64,000 nt of DNA, from assembly GCF_016745835.1 (NCBI RefSeq), contig NZ_JAERVL010000015.1, positions 1 to 64,000 of the forward strand, written 5' to 3'. The stretch is from Caldalkalibacillus salinus (lineage in GTDB: Bacteria; Bacillota; Bacilli; Caldalkalibacillales; JCM-10596). Made by a program: the position numbers and the translations under genes. This document shows, piece after piece, positions 53,706 to 63,433 of this stretch. The stretch's first letter is position 1; each line of letters begins with the position of its first letter. The notes beneath the pieces are model-generated. The model was not told the DNA's origin, ran no database searches, and saw only the letters and a list, made by a program, of their open reading frames with translations.

Positions 53706-55865
53706 TTATTGCATAATACGCTGGACTGAGAAGATATCTTGAATTCTCTTAATCCGTTCAACCACTTTATGCAAGTGATCGACATTGTGGATGGAAACAG
53801 TCATTGAGATATGCGCCAACTTATGCTTATCCGCTCTCCCTGAGACCGCGAGTATATTGGTTTTGGTTTCTGTCACCGCTTGTAACACTTCGTTTAGTAG
53901 TCCTTTACGATCCATACCTGATATCTCAATATCCACACTATAGTTCTGATCTGTGCTACCTTCCCACTCTACAGGTAAGATACGACTCTCAGCTTCTTCA
54001 TTTTGGATATTAAGACATGTGGCCCGGTGTACAGAGACCCCTCTACCTCTCGTGACAAAACCGACAATCTCATCACCAGGAACAGGGTTACAACATTTAG
54101 AAAAGCGCACTAATAGGTTGTCTACTCCCTTCACACGCACACCGTAGTCGAGCTTTTTACGTTTCGTTGTAGGCTTTACTTCCGGGATCTGTATAGGCTC
54201 TTCCTCTTGCTTTTCTTTACGTACATGATCCGTTAGTCGCGTTGTGATTTGAGCGGCCGTAATGCCCCCATAGCCAACAGCAGCAAACATGTCCTCTTGG
54301 CCCGCAAAGTTAAATTTCTTGGATACGCGTTGAATGTTCTCATCTGTGAGTACTTTTTTAATATCGTAGCCATGTTTTCGTATTTCGGCTTCAATCATTT
54401 CACGGCCTTTTTCGATACTTTCTTCACGCTTCTCCTTCTTGAAGAACTGTTTGATTTTACTTTTGGCATGTGAAGACTTGGCAATCTTAAGCCAATCACG
54501 ACTCGGCCCATAGCTGTGCTTAGAAGTGAGTACCTCGACGATATCACCCGTTTTTAGCACATAATCGAGTGTCACCATACGTCCGTTCACTTTGGCGCCA
54601 ACACAACGGTTCCCCACCTCTGTGTGAATACGATAAGCAAAATCGATCGGAACGGAACCGGCTGGCAATTCAAAAACGTCCCCTTTGGGCGTGAAGACGA
54701 AAACCAAGTCGGAGAACAGATCCAGCTTCAGAGATTCCATAAACTCTTGGGCATCTTGAGCATCCTGTTGTGACTCTAGAATCTCTCTGAACCATGTGAG
54801 TTTATCTTCAAATGTTGTTTCTGACCCCGTCAGGTCCTTGTGTTCCTTGTAGGCCCAGTGTGCGGCAATCCCATACTCCGCGGTTCGATGCATCTCTTCA
54901 GTACGGATTTGGACTTCAAGCGGCTCGCCTTTGTTAATCACAGTGGTGTGTAGGGATTGATACATATTAGGCTTAGGCATGGCGATATAGTCCTTGAATC
55001 TGCCCGGCATCGGTTTCCAACACGTATGGATAATACCAAGGACAGCATAACAGTCTCTTATATCCTTAACGACAATACGTAAAGCCATGAGGTCATAGAT
55101 CTCATCAAAGCTTTTCTTTTGATACTGCATTTTGCGATAAATGCTGTATAAATGTTTTGGCCGACCCGAAATGGTCGCTTCTATCCCGTGTTCTTCTATC
55201 TTTTCCCGGATCATTTCGCGCACATGACTGATATACTCTTCCCGCTCCGCTCTCTTTTGTTTCATAAGCTGTACAATACGATAGTACTGTTGAGGGTTAA
55301 GGAAACGCAGAGAAATGTCTTCTAACTCCCACTTGATCGTTGATATCCCTAACCGATGAGCTAACGGCGCGAAGATCTCTAACGTTTCTTCCGCTTTTTT
55401 GCGCTGTTTTTCTTTCGTTTGAAATTTCAACGTCCGCATATTGTGGAGCCTGTCTGCGAGCTTAATTAATATCACACGCAAGTCCTTTGCCATGGCGACA
55501 AACATTTTTCGATGATTTTCTGCTTGTTGCTCTTCATGAGACTTGTATTTAATCTTCTTTAACTTGGTCACGCCCTCCACAAGCAACGTGATCTCTTCAC
55601 CAAATGAGTCCTCCATCTGTTCAGCGCTGACGTTCGTGTCTTCAATCACGTCATGTAAAAAGGCCGCAGCGACTGTGACTGCGTCCATTTGTAAGTTGAC
55701 TAATATACCAGCGACTTCCACTGGGTGGTGAATATAAGGCTCTCCCGATCTCCTGTACTGTCCCTCATGTGCTTCCGCAGCAAACTGATAAGATCGTTGT
55801 ATAAGATCAACATCCGTAGATGGTAAATACGTTTTTACTTGTTCAATTAATGCTTCAATTGTCAT
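53706..55865 (-). CDS. relA: Bifunctional (p)ppGpp synthetase/hydrolase RelA
   Basis: RelA makes and degrades (p)ppGpp in the stringent response. The 719-residue protein has the HD hydrolase domain (His47, His71-Asp72, Glu75-Asp76), the synthetase domain (GRPKHLYSIYRKM, RFKDYIAMPKPNMYQSLHT), TGS (VFTPKGDVFELPAGS), the helical region and a C-terminal ACT domain (DIEISGMDRKGLLNEVLQAV). The length equals B. subtilis Rel. AAAGGTGAT precedes the ATG. It is in the apt-relA-dtd run. Confidence 0.97.
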   Translation of the reverse strand: MTIEALIEQVKTYLPSTDVDLIQRSYQFAAEAHEGQYRRSGEPYIHHPVEVAGILVNLQMDAVTVAAAFLHDVIEDTNVSAEQMEDSFGEEITLLVEGVTKLKKIKYKSHEEQQAENHRKMFVAMAKDLRVILIKLADRLHNMRTLKFQTKEKQRKKAEETLEIFAPLAHRLGISTIKWELEDISLRFLNPQQYYRIVQLMKQKRAEREEYISHVREMIREKIEEHGIEATISGRPKHLYSIYRKMQYQKKSFDEIYDLMALRIVVKDIRDCYAVLGIIHTCWKPMPGRFKDYIAMPKPNMYQSLHTTVINKGEPLEVQIRTEEMHRTAEYGIAAHWAYKEHKDLTGSETTFEDKLTWFREILESQQDAQDAQEFMESLKLDLFSDLVFVFTPKGDVFELPAGSVPIDFAYRIHTEVGNRCVGAKVNGRMVTLDYVLKTGDIVEVLTSKHSYGPSRDWLKIAKSSHAKSKIKQFFKKEKREESIEKGREMIEAEIRKHGYDIKKVLTDENIQRVSKKFNFAGQEDMFAAVGYGGITAAQITTRLTDHVRKEKQEEEPIQIPEVKPTTKRKKLDYGVRVKGVDNLLVRFSKCCNPVPGDEIVGFVTRGRGVSVHRATCLNIQNEEAESRILPVEWEGSTDQNYSVDIEISGMDRKGLLNEVLQAVTETKTNILAVSGRADKHKLAHISMTVSIHNVDHLHKVVERIKRIQDIFSVQRIMQ

Positions 55866-55977
55866 GACATCACCTTTGCCCTTAGGCTCATACTTTAACC
55901 ACTATTATTATCTAAATAGAACGAGTTGTAAAGTTATGTTATGCTGGGAAGCTTTTCCGTTCACTTTAGGCCTAAAC

Positions 55978-56009
55978 AAAAAAGGGCCATTGAGAAATAT
56001 CAATAGCCC
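55978..56009 (-). terminator. Terminator after apt
   Basis: On minus GGGCTATTGA (56009-56000) pairs with TCAATGGCCC (55993-55984) with one mismatch and a 6-nt loop, followed by T6 (55983-55978). It separates apt from relA, so relA likely has its own promoter within 55866-55980. Confidence 0.75.
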
Positions 56010-56023
56010 ATGTTTAATTGTCA

Positions 56024-56539
56024 CTAATACTGCATCAGAGTATGAACAGGGTACTGAGACCCTATTTTTTCTCGTCCGTCTAAATAAGTTAATTCAATTA
56101 AAAAGACACAGCCTACGACTATCCCACCTAGCTGCTCAATTAAGTTAATCGTGGTCGAAATCGTACCACCTGTGGCGAGCAAATCATCTGCGATCAGAAC
56201 TTTTTGCCCTGGTTGAATCGCGTCCTTGTGCATCGCTAAGGCATCCTTGCCGTACTCTAAATCATACTCGCTTTCGATTGTTTCGCCTGGTAGCTTACCA
56301 GATTTGCGAACCGGTACAAAACCTTTTTCCAAGTGGAAAGCGATAGGGGCGCCTATCACAAACCCTCTAGCCTCAGGACCCACGATAACATCGATATCTG
56401 TGTCCTGCACATGGCTTGCAAGCTGTGTAATCGCTTCCTTGTACGCATGACCATCCTGCATTAATGTCGTAATGTCCTTAAAACGAATCCCTTCTTTTGG
56501 AAAATTCTCAATAACACGTATCTTAGACTTAAAATCCAT
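56024..56539 (-). CDS. apt: Adenine phosphoribosyltransferase
   Basis: Apt converts adenine and PRPP to AMP in purine salvage. The 171-residue protein has the PRPP-binding motif [14 protein letters not shown] and the family signatures [15 protein letters not shown] and [18 protein letters not shown] precedes the ATG at 56539. The gene overlaps recJ by 11 nt, which points to translational coupling. It ends at the hairpin at 55984-56009. Confidence 0.96.
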   Translation of the reverse strand: MDFKSKIRVIENFPKEGIRFKDITTLMQDGHAYKEAITQLASHVQDTDIDVIVGPEARGFVIGAPIAFHLEKGFVPVRKSGKLPGETIESEYDLEYGKDALAMHKDAIQPGQKVLIADDLLATGGTISTTINLIEQLGGIVVGCVFLIELTYLDGREKIGSQYPVHTLMQY

Positions 56540-58922
56540 GTGGTAAAGCCTCCTCTTTCTTCTCCTTCGGCTTTAGGAGCTCTTCTATAGATAAAATCAG
56601 GTCTTGAAATGATGAATATATAAATGCCTGTTCTAGCCGAACGTCTTCTTGCTTTTGTTTGTATATGGACGACGTTTCTAATTCCTTTTTTACCGGTTTT
56701 GCTACAAGGCTAATCTGTCCATTACTCATTGTAGCAAATCCCAGCTCTAAAAACACGTCAGTCATAAATTTAATGCTTTCCAACGTCCAACCTTTATGTT
56801 TGGCCAGCTTTTCTCCTAAACGATCTATGTCAAAGGGCCCCTGTTGTTGTAAGAAAGCAAAGTACCATTTAAAATGATCGCGGCTAGGTAGAGTTGAAAA
56901 GAAGTGATTCTCTTGATGATAAAAACACATATATAGTCTTGTAGCAGCGGATAAGTCCTGACATACTTTCTGTAATTGGTCTTTAGAATAAGGAAGATCA
57001 AAAAAGATTATCGTATCGTATGTATGATCAGACTCTTCTAAAGTATTCTCTCTTTCACCTTCTTTATTATAGCGTAGAATGTGAAAAGATGCTTCATCTA
57101 AAAACGAGAAATCAAATGTCGTCGGACGAAACACGCAAACGGCCACTTTGTGGTCAAAATAGACATGGGTATGATTTTTCTCTAAGGAGGACGGTGCTCT
57201 CCAGTCGAAATATTGCCTTGCAGTTACCCTTAGGTCCTTCAATTGTATCTGAGGTTTGCGACGCCCGTTCCATTCATTAATATCAACTTGTCCCACGATA
57301 TCTATGTGTGCTGTTGGACTGACCTGATGTACGGCTTCTCCTAAATAGAATCCGATGCCTTCTAATTCAATATCTGTGTCTTCCTGTGTGAATTTACACT
57401 TCAAATGGTTTTGGTGCGCTCCTACTGGTCTGAATTCTTTTATTTGAAGCGTTTCTAGCAGGACGTGTGGGCGTGGATGTTCAACACCAAAGGGCGCTAA
57501 TTGGTTGAGCTCTTCTATAGCCTCTAAGGTAATCTCCTCAACAGTACAAGACAGATCAATGGAAGTGATAGGTATATAATCTTCTTCCGTCAACCATTGT
57601 TCTGCTAGTTGGTCTAGTCTTGTTCTGAGATCATCGACATGTTCAGCCTCAAGCGTCATGCCTGCAGCCATGGGATGTCCACCAAAGTGTGGTAATATAT
57701 CCACACATTGTCGGAGGGCCTGATACATATCAAATCCGTGTATGCTTCTGGCAGAGCCTTTGGCTAACCCTTTCTCTCTGTCTATTGAAAGCACGATGGT
57801 GGGCACATAGTAGCGCTCCACGAGTTTGGAGGCTACGATACCGATCACCCCAACGTTCCAATCTTCTTCAGCAACAACCAATACCTTCGGTTTAGACGTC
57901 GTATATCGATCCTCTACCCAGGCAATAGCTTCTTTGGTCATTTGTTCAACGAGTTTCTGCCGCTGTGCATTCAATTGATCTATTTCGGCTGCTAATAGCT
58001 CCGCTTCCTCTGGCGTTGAGGAAATAAGCAAGTCGACCGCTTGATCGGCCGTCGCTATACGCCCACTCGCATTAATTCTAGGACCTAATGTGAATCCAAC
58101 GTGCTCTTCATTTAATGGCTCATCATCAATACCTGCCACTTTAATTAAAGCTTGCAGGCCAACATGTTGTGTACGATTAAGCATCTTAAGCCCATGATGC
58201 ACGATCAACCTGTTTTCCCCCGTTAAAGGCACGAGGTCGGCCACGGTACCTACCGTAGCAATATCGAGTAAATCTCTAGGCATGTCTCCTAATAAGGCGT
58301 GGGCTAGCTTTAATGTCACCCCAGCTCCTGCCAAGTAAGGATAAGGGTACTGACAGCCTGGTTTCTTAGGATTAATAACGGCTGTGCACTGCGGTAACTC
58401 TGGAGGCGGTTCATGATGATCTGTAATGACAAAATCTAGTCCTAAGGTCTCAACGCCGTATGCGACAACCTCCTTGGAAGAGATGCCTGTATCCACTGTA
58501 ATAATGAGCTGTACGCCCTCTTCCTTGGCTAAATCAAGCGCTTTCTTATTGAGACCGTAACCTTCTGTAAAACGATTCGGTATGTAATAATCGAATTGGG
58601 CATCTAGGCGATTTAACACGTGATACAGCAAACTTGTACTACTCACGCCGTCGCAATCGTAATCACCATAGATACGAATAAACTCATGATTCTGTATGGC
58701 TTGTATGATTCTATCTGTCGCTGCCCTCATGTCATCGAGCAAGAAAGGATCATGGAACGACTGTTGTTCTAACTCTAGCATCTCGCGTGCTGTCTTCTCA
58801 TCCCAACCTCGGGCGATGATCATTTTCGCTACTAGAGAGGATACGCCTAGCGTGTCCTGCCAGTATTGTATCTTGTCTTCTTCTACAGGAGTTATGTCCC
58901 ATCTCGTTTTTGCATTTAACAC
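56529..58922 (-). CDS. recJ: Single-stranded-DNA-specific exonuclease RecJ
   Basis: RecJ degrades single-stranded DNA 5'-3' in recombination and mismatch repair. The 797-residue protein has the DHH phosphoesterase motifs ([36 protein letters not shown]), the DHHA1 domain ([15 protein letters not shown]) and a C-terminal extension of about 230 residues found in Firmicutes. A TTG at 58925 and GTG at 58922 are adjacent. The GTG gives MLNAKTRWD, close to the family start. It overlaps apt and heads the recJ-apt pair. Confidence 0.95.
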   Translation of the reverse strand: MLNAKTRWDITPVEEDKIQYWQDTLGVSSLVAKMIIARGWDEKTAREMLELEQQSFHDPFLLDDMRAATDRIIQAIQNHEFIRIYGDYDCDGVSSTSLLYHVLNRLDAQFDYYIPNRFTEGYGLNKKALDLAKEEGVQLIITVDTGISSKEVVAYGVETLGLDFVITDHHEPPPELPQCTAVINPKKPGCQYPYPYLAGAGVTLKLAHALLGDMPRDLLDIATVGTVADLVPLTGENRLIVHHGLKMLNRTQHVGLQALIKVAGIDDEPLNEEHVGFTLGPRINASGRIATADQAVDLLISSTPEEAELLAAEIDQLNAQRQKLVEQMTKEAIAWVEDRYTTSKPKVLVVAEEDWNVGVIGIVASKLVERYYVPTIVLSIDREKGLAKGSARSIHGFDMYQALRQCVDILPHFGGHPMAAGMTLEAEHVDDLRTRLDQLAEQWLTEEDYIPITSIDLSCTVEEITLEAIEELNQLAPFGVEHPRPHVLLETLQIKEFRPVGAHQNHLKCKFTQEDTDIELEGIGFYLGEAVHQVSPTAHIDIVGQVDINEWNGRRKPQIQLKDLRVTARQYFDWRAPSSLEKNHTHVYFDHKVAVCVFRPTTFDFSFLDEASFHILRYNKEGERENTLEESDHTYDTIIFFDLPYSKDQLQKVCQDLSAATRLYMCFYHQENHFFSTLPSRDHFKWYFAFLQQQGPFDIDRLGEKLAKHKGWTLESIKFMTDVFLELGFATMSNGQISLVAKPVKKELETSSIYKQKQEDVRLEQAFIYSSFQDLILSIEELLKPKEKKEEALPHGF

Positions 58923-59022
58923 CAAAAATCACTCCCAACTTTATCATTATACTTGATAGCGTTCAGGAGTGACAATCTTACTTTGGATATTCCTCTATTT
59001 GTCATATCTGATCAATCTCTTC

Positions 59023-59940
59023 TTAAGCACCGTTGACACCTGACGGATTGACATGAATAAGAACATTATAGACGTGATCATGCTTTTCCATCAACGTCGC
59101 TTTGACATTCTTGCCTATGGTGTGTCCTTCTTCTACTGTAAGGGTGGGGTCCACAGCGATTTTAACATCCACGATCACATAGTGACCGTGCTCACGGGCA
59201 AATAATTCATCAACGTATTCCACCCCCGCAACCTGCTGAGCTGTGTGTAGTAATTCTTCAGCGTCTTCCTTATGCAAAACATGGTCTAAAGTATTATGTA
59301 TGGACTCTTTTCCGAGCTTCCAAGCCATGGTCATCACGAGAATAGACACAACGACCCCTGCTATAGGATCTAAATAAACCATCCACGGGATCCCGATATA
59401 GCCACCTAACACAGCGCCCCCTATCCCGATTAATGCTGCAAAAGAGGAGTACACGTCTGAACGGTGTTCCCATGCGTTCACAATCAGGGCATCGCTTTTA
59501 ATTTTTTTACCTAAACGATATTTATACTGAAACATCGCTTCTTTAAGAATAATGGATAACAAAGCGACATAAATAGCGATTTGACTCGGGCTGGTTGTCA
59601 GTGGCTCAAATAACATCTGTACAGAACCATAGGCCATCTGTACACCGACAACAAATAAAATCACAGCCACAACGATGGCAGCGATAGACTCCGCCTTTCC
59701 ATGGCCATAAGGGTGATCATCATCAGGAGGTAATTTGGCTGCTCGAAGTCCGACAAGTACAGCTAAGGAGCCTACCACATCGGAAGCGGAGTGAACAGCG
59801 TCAGCGACTAATGCACGACTGTTGCCAATCGTACCGACTATCATTTTTATGACAGCAAGTGCGATGTTCCCTATGATACCGACCCATGCTGCAATTTCGC
59901 CTTGCTTAAATCGCTTTGAGTGGTGATCGGTCTGTTTCAT
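59023..59940 (-). CDS. Cation diffusion facilitator family transporter
   Basis: This 305-residue metal exporter has six membrane helices, the metal site residues (VADAVHSASDVVGSL, HEHRSDVYSSFAALIG) and a C-terminal cytosolic domain (HEHGHYVIVDVKIAVDP-like, VEEGHTIGKNV). Members pump Zn, Fe, Mn or Co out of the cell. The metal is not clear here. The frame opens at 59982, but AGGAGG fixes the ATG at 59940. It occupies the place of B. subtilis yrvD/C-like genes between recJ and secDF. Confidence 0.92.
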   Translation of the reverse strand: MKQTDHHSKRFKQGEIAAWVGIIGNIALAVIKMIVGTIGNSRALVADAVHSASDVVGSLAVLVGLRAAKLPPDDDHPYGHGKAESIAAIVVAVILFVVGVQMAYGSVQMLFEPLTTSPSQIAIYVALLSIILKEAMFQYKYRLGKKIKSDALIVNAWEHRSDVYSSFAALIGIGGAVLGGYIGIPWMVYLDPIAGVVVSILVMTMAWKLGKESIHNTLDHVLHKEDAEELLHTAQQVAGVEYVDELFAREHGHYVIVDVKIAVDPTLTVEEGHTIGKNVKATLMEKHDHVYNVLIHVNPSGVNGA

Positions 59941-60107
59941 AATAACCTCCTGTCTTATATATATCGTGTAAAAGGACCTCAATTAATATTCATTGCCCAA
60001 TTGTATCGTCTTTAGCCTGTAGCTTTGACTTTAATATGACTAGTCTTATTAAGTTGTTATGATGTTTATACGTATGTAACATACTTAAATGATGATGATG
60101 ATATAAA

Positions 60108-60132
60108 AACCGTGAGCAAAGGGCTCACGGTT
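60108..60132 (-). terminator. Terminator after secF
   Basis: AACCGTGAGC (60108-60117) and GCTCACGGTT (60123-60132) pair perfectly with a 5-nt loop, with T4-5 following on minus (60109-60105). It lies 5 nt past the secF stop. Confidence 0.82.
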
Positions 60133-60136
60133 CATT

Positions 60137-61078
60137 TTAATTTTCTTTTTGTGGTTGGAACGTACGTGCTCTCACTTCACGTGCTTTCCATGTCACCCAT
60201 ACTTGTGCAGCAATAAAGATAGAGGAGTAAGCCCCTGCTAGTAAGCCGACTAAAAGCGCGAAAGAGAAGTTACGAATACTTTCTCCACCGAACAAATATA
60301 GGGTTAAAGCTGCAAAAACCACAGTGAGGGACGTATTAATGGAACGCGCCAAAGTGTCCACAAGACTTTTATTCGTGACAGCGTACAAATCGTCCACTGT
60401 TTTAATCTTAGCAAACTTGAGATTCTCTCGAATACGGTCAAAAATAACGATCGTATCATTGATCGAATACCCTACGATCGTGAGTACCGCTGCAATGAAG
60501 GTCAGGTCAACCTCTAGACGCAGGATTGAGAATAAGGCAATGACAATGAATGCGTCATGGAGTAAAGCAATGATTGCACATAAGGCGAACCTGTACTCAA
60601 AGCGGATGGAGACATAGATAATAACCCCAATAGAGGCGATGATCACAGACCACATCGCTTGTTTTGCTAACTCCTGCGCAATAACAGGTGAGACCGTCGC
60701 TTCATTGACATCAGTTTGTTCAATGGCATATTCTGCATTTAAGCTTTGCTTAATCCTCGACATTTGCTCTTGATCCAGTGTACCACGAAAGATCATGGAT
60801 ACGATCTCATTAGCATTACCTGATACCCTTGTCTCTCCGGGCTCAAGGTCAAATTCTTCTAGGAAAAAGGCTTCTAGTTCCTCTGTTGTCACATCCACAT
60901 CTTCAATGAGAATTTCAACACGTGTTCCGCCTTCAAAGTCCACGCCTAGGTTCAAACCGAAAATCATGGTGAACAATAATCCTAGTGTGATAAGGAGACC
61001 AGAGATTAAAAAGTACTTTCTACGATGCTTGACGAAATCTAAACCTAACTTCTCTTGATCAAAGTTCACTGATTTCAC
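60137..61078 (-). CDS. secF: Protein translocase subunit SecF
   Basis: SecF is half of the SecDF unit, which uses the proton or sodium gradient to pull secreted proteins through SecYEG. The 313-residue protein has six membrane helices and the SecF motifs GVDFEGGTRVEI and ATVSPVIAQELAKQAMWSV, with FIAAVLTIVGYSINDTIVIFDRIRENL. Its start overlaps the secD 3' end by 20 nt, so they are coupled. In B. subtilis secD and secF are fused; here they are two genes. Confidence 0.96.
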   Translation of the reverse strand: MKSVNFDQEKLGLDFVKHRRKYFLISGLLITLGLLFTMIFGLNLGVDFEGGTRVEILIEDVDVTTEELEAFFLEEFDLEPGETRVSGNANEIVSMIFRGTLDQEQMSRIKQSLNAEYAIEQTDVNEATVSPVIAQELAKQAMWSVIIASIGVIIYVSIRFEYRFALCAIIALLHDAFIVIALFSILRLEVDLTFIAAVLTIVGYSINDTIVIFDRIRENLKFAKIKTVDDLYAVTNKSLVDTLARSINTSLTVVFAALTLYLFGGESIRNFSFALLVGLLAGAYSSIFIAAQVWVTWKAREVRARTFQPQKEN

Positions 61079-62354
61079 TCTCCTTCACACCGAACAGACG
61101 TGGTTTTTTATCCAATGCTCGGCTTTTGACTAGGAGACCAAGGAGGAATCTTGATCCAAATACAGCAGTCACAACACTTAAAATAATGCTGGCAATCAGC
61201 ATCACTGCGAAGCCTTGGATGGCACTACTTCCAAAGTAGAACAGCACAGACGCTGCGATAATCGTCGTGATGTTCGCGTCCATAATGGTCCCTAACGCTC
61301 GTTTGGAACCAGCTCTAAAGGAAGACATTATCGTTTTTCCATTCCTGATCTCTTCTTTAATTCTCTCATTCGTGATGATATTCGCATCAACGGCCATCCC
61401 AATTCCTAGGACCAATGCGGCAATCCCTGGTAAGGTTAAGGTCGCATCTAACCAATTAAAGACGAGTAGGATCAGGTACACATAAGCAATTAAAGTAATA
61501 GCCGCTATCACACCTGGTAACCGATAATAGACTAGCATATATAAGAGAATGAGTATGCCTCCGATCATGCCGGCATTGATGGTGTAATCCATCGCTTGCT
61601 CCCCGAGTCTAGCCCCAACACTGTTAGCGGAAAGCTCTTCTAATTGCACAGGAAGGGCACCAGCATTGAGGAGATTGGCTAACTCTTTCGCCTCTTGAAA
61701 AGAAGACATCCCTGTAATTCTACCGTTATTACTTAATGCGTTTCTCACTTCAGGTGCTGATATCAGGTTTGTCTCTTCTCCTCTCGCAAGAGCTGCCATC
61801 CCTTTTTCATAAGAATCCGTCTCAGGATCAAAATCTAACCAGATGGCTAATGGTTGTTGCAGTAACTTCCGAGTCTCTCTATACACCTTATCTGAGTTAT
61901 CAAATTCTAGTATCACCTGAGGTTGATTGGCTTCATCAGGAACCGCTTGCGCTGATCCTTCCTTGATATCATCACCATCTAAAATGACCTCATCACTCGT
62001 ATTTCTGAAGGTGAGGTGAGCCTCAGTAGACAGCATGCGTCTCGCTTCATCAGGGTCTTCTATCCCGGCGAGCTTGACACGAATACGGTCATCTCCTTCA
62101 ATGGAAAACTCCGGTTCATTAACCCCGATCGCACTGACCCTTCGTTCCAAAGTGGCTTGGGTATGCACTAACGTTTGATTCGTAATGGTCTGGTCTTCAC
62201 GCAGGGGTTCCACTTCATATAGAATTTCAAATCCCCCTTGTAAATCTAGCCCTAGTGTTATGTCATCAGCCACATCCATAACAGTCGTAGAGATAAACCC
62301 AAACGATAGAGCTACTATTAATATAAATGCAATAATTCTGCCCCATCTCGTCAT
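61059..62354 (-). CDS. secD: Protein translocase subunit SecD
   Basis: The 431-residue SecD subunit has an N-terminal helix, a large outside P1-type domain (LGLDLQGGFEILYEV, VHTQATLERRVSAIGVNEPEF) and the C-terminal five-helix block with VLGIGMAVDANIITNERIKEE. AAGGAGG precedes the ATG. It is first in secD-secF. The GGFEILYEV and D/R residues that drive the gradient-coupled step are present. Confidence 0.96.
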   Translation of the reverse strand: MTRWGRIIAFILIVALSFGFISTTVMDVADDITLGLDLQGGFEILYEVEPLREDQTITNQTLVHTQATLERRVSAIGVNEPEFSIEGDDRIRVKLAGIEDPDEARRMLSTEAHLTFRNTSDEVILDGDDIKEGSAQAVPDEANQPQVILEFDNSDKVYRETRKLLQQPLAIWLDFDPETDSYEKGMAALARGEETNLISAPEVRNALSNNGRITGMSSFQEAKELANLLNAGALPVQLEELSANSVGARLGEQAMDYTINAGMIGGILILLYMLVYYRLPGVIAAITLIAYVYLILLVFNWLDATLTLPGIAALVLGIGMAVDANIITNERIKEEIRNGKTIMSSFRAGSKRALGTIMDANITTIIAASVLFYFGSSAIQGFAVMLIASIILSVVTAVFGSRFLLGLLVKSRALDKKPRLFGVKESEISEL

Positions 62355-62502
62355 GTATCCTAGTCCTCCTTTTAATGCACATAGGCTCTTTAACCTTCAT
62401 CGTTATGGTTCCATATAGGTATCCAATCATGAGTGCTTATATCTTTTCATACAAATGATTCGCCATCATATGTAAGGTTGTCCATTTTGTGCAATACCTC
62501 TA

Positions 62503-62769
62503 TTATAAAAGTTTGCTTTTTCCAATGTCAATTTCCCCTTTATACGCCTGTGTTGTAAGCCAGTTCATCAGTATAGCAGGTTTAAGGGTATAAATATCAT
62601 TGACAATTTGGTGAAACATAGGCCATTCTCGTTTGTATTTAGATGTGACACAAGCCCAAATGTCGTCTGTCGTGACTGCATCGTACCCAAGCAGGTGAAG
62701 TTCTTCTGCTTTGCCTCTTAACACAGTATCCACTCTTTCACGCAAAATGTTCCACTGTTGAGCATTCAT
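62503..62769 (-). CDS. comN: Post-transcriptional regulator ComN (YrzD)
   Basis: The 88-residue helical protein of the ComN family lies between secD and spoVB, as in B. subtilis. In that species ComN interacts with DivIVA and affects localisation of comE transcripts. The visible core is ELHLLGYDAVTTDDIWACV and IVNDIYTLKPAILMNWL. It has no membrane segment. A short gap (148 nt) to secD holds no clear terminator. Confidence 0.85.
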   Translation of the reverse strand: MNAQQWNILRERVDTVLRGKAEELHLLGYDAVTTDDIWACVTSKYKREWPMFHQIVNDIYTLKPAILMNWLTTQAYKGEIDIGKSKLL

Positions 62770-62798
62770 GCTTCATCACTCTCCCAATTTCCCTATGA

Positions 62799-63296
62799 TT
62801 AACCGAATATGGAAAAACCGCCACCTACAACCACGCCCGCAATGATCACACCGATAAAAATAGCGGAAAACGCATAAACAAAACGGATTTTAAATAAACT
62901 CGCTGCGATACAAGCGGTCCATGCACCTGTCGTAGGTAGTGGGACAGCTGTAAATAAGATTAATCCTATGGCACCAAAACGTTCTATGTTTTGACTCTTC
63001 TTCATTGTCCGATGATACATCCAATCATAGAGTTTGGCATACCAACCAAAACGCAGAAGCTTCTCACTTAAAGGGCGAAATAACAACAACAACGGCACAA
63101 CGGGTAACATGTTTCCTACCACCCCGTACACATACGCTTCCCAGAAAGACATGTGATAAACGCCCATGGCAATGGGGATCGCCCCCCTTAGTTCTAGTAT
63201 TGGAAAACAACTTATAATCATCACAATCAACTCAGGGGGTAACGTATCTAAAGCTGTAAGTAACATCTCTGTTAAGGTATCTTTCATGTCATGCAT
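62799..63296 (-). CDS. COG2426 small membrane protein (putative multidrug exporter family)
   Basis: The 165-residue protein has four or five membrane helices and the PF06695-type segment LPPELIVMIISCFPILELRGAIPIAMGVYHMSFW and AVPLPTTGAWTACIAASLF. The family is named small multidrug export protein, but the function is poorly tested. The frame extends 30 codons upstream, yet GGAGGAGG is placed correctly for the ATG at 63296. It ends 29 nt before the comN ATG (62769), so it lies upstream of comN and the two are probably cotranscribed. Confidence 0.85.
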   Translation of the reverse strand: MHDMKDTLTEMLLTALDTLPPELIVMIISCFPILELRGAIPIAMGVYHMSFWEAYVYGVVGNMLPVVPLLLLFRPLSEKLLRFGWYAKLYDWMYHRTMKKSQNIERFGAIGLILFTAVPLPTTGAWTACIAASLFKIRFVYAFSAIFIGVIIAGVVVGGGFSIFG

Positions 63297-63433
63297 TCCT
63301 CGGCCTCCTCCTTTTCTATCTTCAAGTTGTCCAATTTCTTGGTCATGCTTTCCCTCAGTACCTGCATATAGATGTATTACAGACAAGTCAGTCTAGAGAC
63401 GAGATGCAAGGATAGAAAGAAGGGAAGCCAAAC

